Positions 61,940 through 64,000 of a stretch of 64,000 nt of DNA are shown piece by piece. This stretch comes from Gemmatimonadaceae bacterium (GTDB lineage: Bacteria > Gemmatimonadota > Gemmatimonadetes > Gemmatimonadales > Gemmatimonadaceae): contig JANYHT010000039.1 in NCBI GenBank assembly GCA_025358925.1, positions 186,001 through 250,000 on the forward strand. The letters are read 5' to 3'. Both the position numbers and the translations under genes were made by a program. The stretch's first letter is position 1, and every line of letters begins with the position of its first letter. Below the pieces are notes generated by a model that was not told the origin of the DNA, did no database searches, and saw only the letters and a program-made list of their open reading frames with translations.

Positions 61940-63807
61940 CGGGTGCCCAGTCCTTTTAGCCACGCGGAGAACTCCGCTAAGTCGTCGCCCGCAGCCGGAG
62001 CCATCGGCACCGATGGATCGGTGCTTGGGGACGTCGCGGCGGGGTCGGGAAAGAAGCGATCGAATGAAAACGCGTCGTGAGATGTCGCTGGTGTTGCGGA
62101 CACTGCGGTTGAAACGTAGGTCGGCGTTACCGCGGCAACAGTGGGAGTCGACAACGGCGTACTCGAGGCAAACGAAAGGTCGAGCGTAGCACCGTCGGCC
62201 ATGTTCGCGGCGCTAATCGGCACAAACGCATCGGCCAGTGAACGCGCCGCAGCATCGTCCAGTGGCGCTGCGGCAAAGCCGAACAACATCGACAAACCGT
62301 CAGCGGGATCTTCGATGGCAAGGAGGGGCTGCAGTGGTGTGCGTCGTGGCACGCGCCGCGCCGAAAGCCGCGCAAATGTGCTCCGCGCGGTCGGTGGCGT
62401 CAGCACCGGCGTCCACACGGGTGTCTCGCTTACTATTTCCCCGTCCACAGGCGTGCCGTACAGTGGCGTTGGTACCGGCGCAGCGACCGCAGCATCACGA
62501 CTCACGCGCAACTCAGCTAGGCGTACTCGCAATGCACCATCATCTGGATGACGTCGTGCGAGTTCTTCGTAAATATCCGCCGCGCGTGCCACGAAGCCCT
62601 GCGCGACGAGTAGTTCCGCCATCGTCTCTGTCACGAATGCTGGTGAATCGGTCGCGGTCTCGTCATACGGCACTTCTTCGTCCATCACGTCAGCAAACGA
62701 CGTTTCGACACTTGGCGGCGGTGTGTTCGACACCGTCTGCATGGTGACCGCATCGTGATCGCCGACGCCATGCGCATCCTCGGCAAACGCCTCCGCTATC
62801 TCCTCAATTTCACGCTCCTCGTCGACCGCAACCGCTTGGTCAGGTGCGGTGATCCATTGTAGTGCTTCGGTAGATGCGGGCGTGACAAGCCACGTCAGAT
62901 GCGGTGGTTTCTCGATCTCGTTATCGGCGTCCGTGCTCTCGTGTACGAGCGCTGCCTCGACGCGCTGTTCGTCGTGCGGCGACGGCGGATCACCTGCTTC
63001 CCGACCAAAGGCGGCGGCTTCATCAAACGTGATTGGCACATCCACCGGCGTGAAGTTCCGAGCAGTAACGACGCGGGCTTCGAGGTCTGACGTGTCAGGC
63101 CATTCCGGTGCGATTAACCCCTCTTCAAAATCACCGCCGGGTGCATCAGCACCCGTATCGGCTGATGCGGCATCGGCGGATGCGGCATCGGCGAGTTCAG
63201 CGGCGATCGGAAAATTGAATGCCGCGTCGGTGTCGCGCTCGGCGTCTTCGATTGCTTCGAGGTCGAGCGGACTATGATGCGCGATGCGCGCATTCACCCG
63301 ATCAAAGTCGACGGCGCGCATGGACGCGTCCGGCGTAGGAATCGCGGTGAGCCCCAGCGCTGACATACCAAAGGACGGTGTGAGTGCCGAAGAAAAACGC
63401 GGTGTCGCCGCGACGACCAACGTTGCAAGTTGCGAGGCAATGTCATCGTTGCGCGGATCGGCATCGAGTACGCGCTCATACCAACGACGCGCAGCGCTCG
63501 CATCGCCACTCATCTTTGCGATGTCGCCGAGATGTCGGAGCGCAATGAGATTTTCCGGATCGAGCGCCAGTGCTTGCTCGAAGACCGTGCGTGCCTCGTC
63601 CAACGCGCCAGACTCGAACAGGGCCTGACCGAAGACGATGTAGCCACTCATATGACCGGGCTGCTTCGGCAAATGCTCGCGACACAGCGCAATCGCTTGC
63701 GCGAGTTCGCCGGTTTTCCGGTACTCGTTGGCTAGCGGCGCAAAGTAGCGGCGCGGGTGCTCTTCAAACTTCTTGCGAAGCTCGTCGATGCGGGTAGCAA
63801 TGCTCAT
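61936..63807 (-). CDS. TPR-repeat protein
   Basis: 623 residues. Three or four tetratricopeptide repeats in the first 140 residues (e.g. SGYIVFGQALFESGALDEARTVFE) and another near 440 (LAELLVAQGFVARAADIYEEL). The middle (150-400) is acidic and low complexity, with short ASAD repeats, and the C-terminus is Pro/Thr/Ser-rich. Cytosolic scaffolding role is likely; partner unknown. First gene of the aroQ-accB operon. Start ATG 63807. Confidence 0.85.
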   Translation of the reverse strand: MSIATRIDELRKKFEEHPRRYFAPLANEYRKTGELAQAIALCREHLPKQPGHMSGYIVFGQALFESGALDEARTVFEQALALDPENLIALRHLGDIAKMSGDASAARRWYERVLDADPRNDDIASQLATLVVAATPRFSSALTPSFGMSALGLTAIPTPDASMRAVDFDRVNARIAHHSPLDLEAIEDAERDTDAAFNFPIAAELADAASADAASADTGADAPGGDFEEGLIAPEWPDTSDLEARVVTARNFTPVDVPITFDEAAAFGREAGDPPSPHDEQRVEAALVHESTDADNEIEKPPHLTWLVTPASTEALQWITAPDQAVAVDEEREIEEIAEAFAEDAHGVGDHDAVTMQTVSNTPPPSVETSFADVMDEEVPYDETATDSPAFVTETMAELLVAQGFVARAADIYEELARRHPDDGALRVRLAELRVSRDAAVAAPVPTPLYGTPVDGEIVSETPVWTPVLTPPTARSTFARLSARRVPRRTPLQPLLAIEDPADGLSMLFGFAAAPLDDAAARSLADAFVPISAANMADGATLDLSFASSTPLSTPTVAAVTPTYVSTAVSATPATSHDAFSFDRFFPDPAATSPSTDPSVPMAPAAGDDLAEFSAWLKGLGTR

Positions 63808-63875
63808 CCGTCGAGTGCTCTCAAGTGTAGTCCCGTCGCAACGGAGGCTCGTCAACTTCGCCACAATCGCGGGCC

Positions 63876-63905
63876 AAGTTAGCCGTCGTCTCTCGGGTAA
63901 GTCAA
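63876..63905 (-). promoter_or_regulatory. Possible promoter for the TPR-aroQ-acc operon
   Basis: TTGACT, 18-base spacer, TAACTT, about 70 bases before the TPR start. The rest of 63808-64000 shows no gene; an ATG at 63983 on the plus strand could begin one beyond the window, but six codons are not enough to claim it. Confidence 0.4.
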
Positions 63906-64000
63906 TTGCGCGGGTGCTGCTGAAGTCGTGACGTCTCTTGCTTTTAGCGAATCGCGGCGGCTATTTTTCCCGACTGCGCGCGATGCGCACTCTCTCTAGG

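Noticed and set aside
1-64000. CRISPR arrays, IS elements, prophage, rRNA
   Set aside because: No repeat-spacer series, transposase, phage structural gene or rRNA-like sequence was found.

Overview
The window looks like a core chromosomal segment of a Gram-negative bacterium, most likely a member of the Gemmatimonadota or a close FCB-type relative. The evidence is a TonB-dependent receptor with a carboxypeptidase-regulatory N-terminus, a heptose (LPS) pathway, Rex, HrcA, RNase Y, MutS2 and a partner-switching phosphatase module on one moderately GC-rich chromosome. The phylum is inferred from gene mix and style, not from a marker search. I see no insertion sequences, prophage, CRISPR array or rRNA operon. 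Almost everything is on the minus strand in tightly packed operons. The plus-strand exceptions are rex, the hldA-tRNA block, and a penicillin acylase with a small membrane protein.

Layout. Positions 1-6925 (minus): infC-rpmI-rplT-pheS-pheT-coiled-coil gene-zapA-(6S-like RNA)-rny. infC has an AUU start and an intrinsic terminator in its leader; rny runs off the left edge. Positions 7252-9089 (minus): a lactonase-like metallo-beta-lactamase protein and a DnaQ-type exonuclease, divergent from rex at 9162-9851, which has a Rex operator at its start. Positions 9872-23586 (minus): rpsU-yqeY-mutS2-dnaG-zinc ribbon gene-recJ-rsmD-coaD-pta-STAS-RsbW-RsbU-rsmA, a macromolecular-synthesis cluster running into phosphotransacetylase and a partner-switching module. 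Positions 23245-33494 (minus): transporter, asparaginase II, carboxymuconolactone decarboxylase-like protein, obg, dprA, hemW, hrcA, dnaJ, prmA, rsmE, HIT.

Positions 33597-34914 (plus): heptose-7-phosphate kinase and two tRNAs (CAU and Val-CAC), closed by a long bidirectional hairpin. Positions 34992-47930 (minus): yraN, recA, recX, alaS, a small unknown gene, CpsB-type phosphatase, gmhA, a short-chain dehydrogenase, cca, an unknown gene, rarA, a LEA14-like lipoprotein, hflX. Positions 48064-50882 (plus): penicillin acylase and membrane protein. Positions 50857-63807 (minus): TPR protein, aroQ, aminopeptidase P-like, accB, pilT, accC, ftsK, TonB receptor, glycerophosphodiesterase.

The genes form informational and cell-cycle hubs: translation start and tRNA charging, primase and recombination, rRNA methylation, fatty-acid initiation, envelope heptose. 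Coupling by 4-base ATGA or GTGA overlaps is very common. The best candidates for new biology are the uncharacterised genes fixed in these hubs (1726-2226, 38284-38829, 42385-42711), pilT set between accB and accC, and the partner-switching trio next to pta with no sigma factor beside it.
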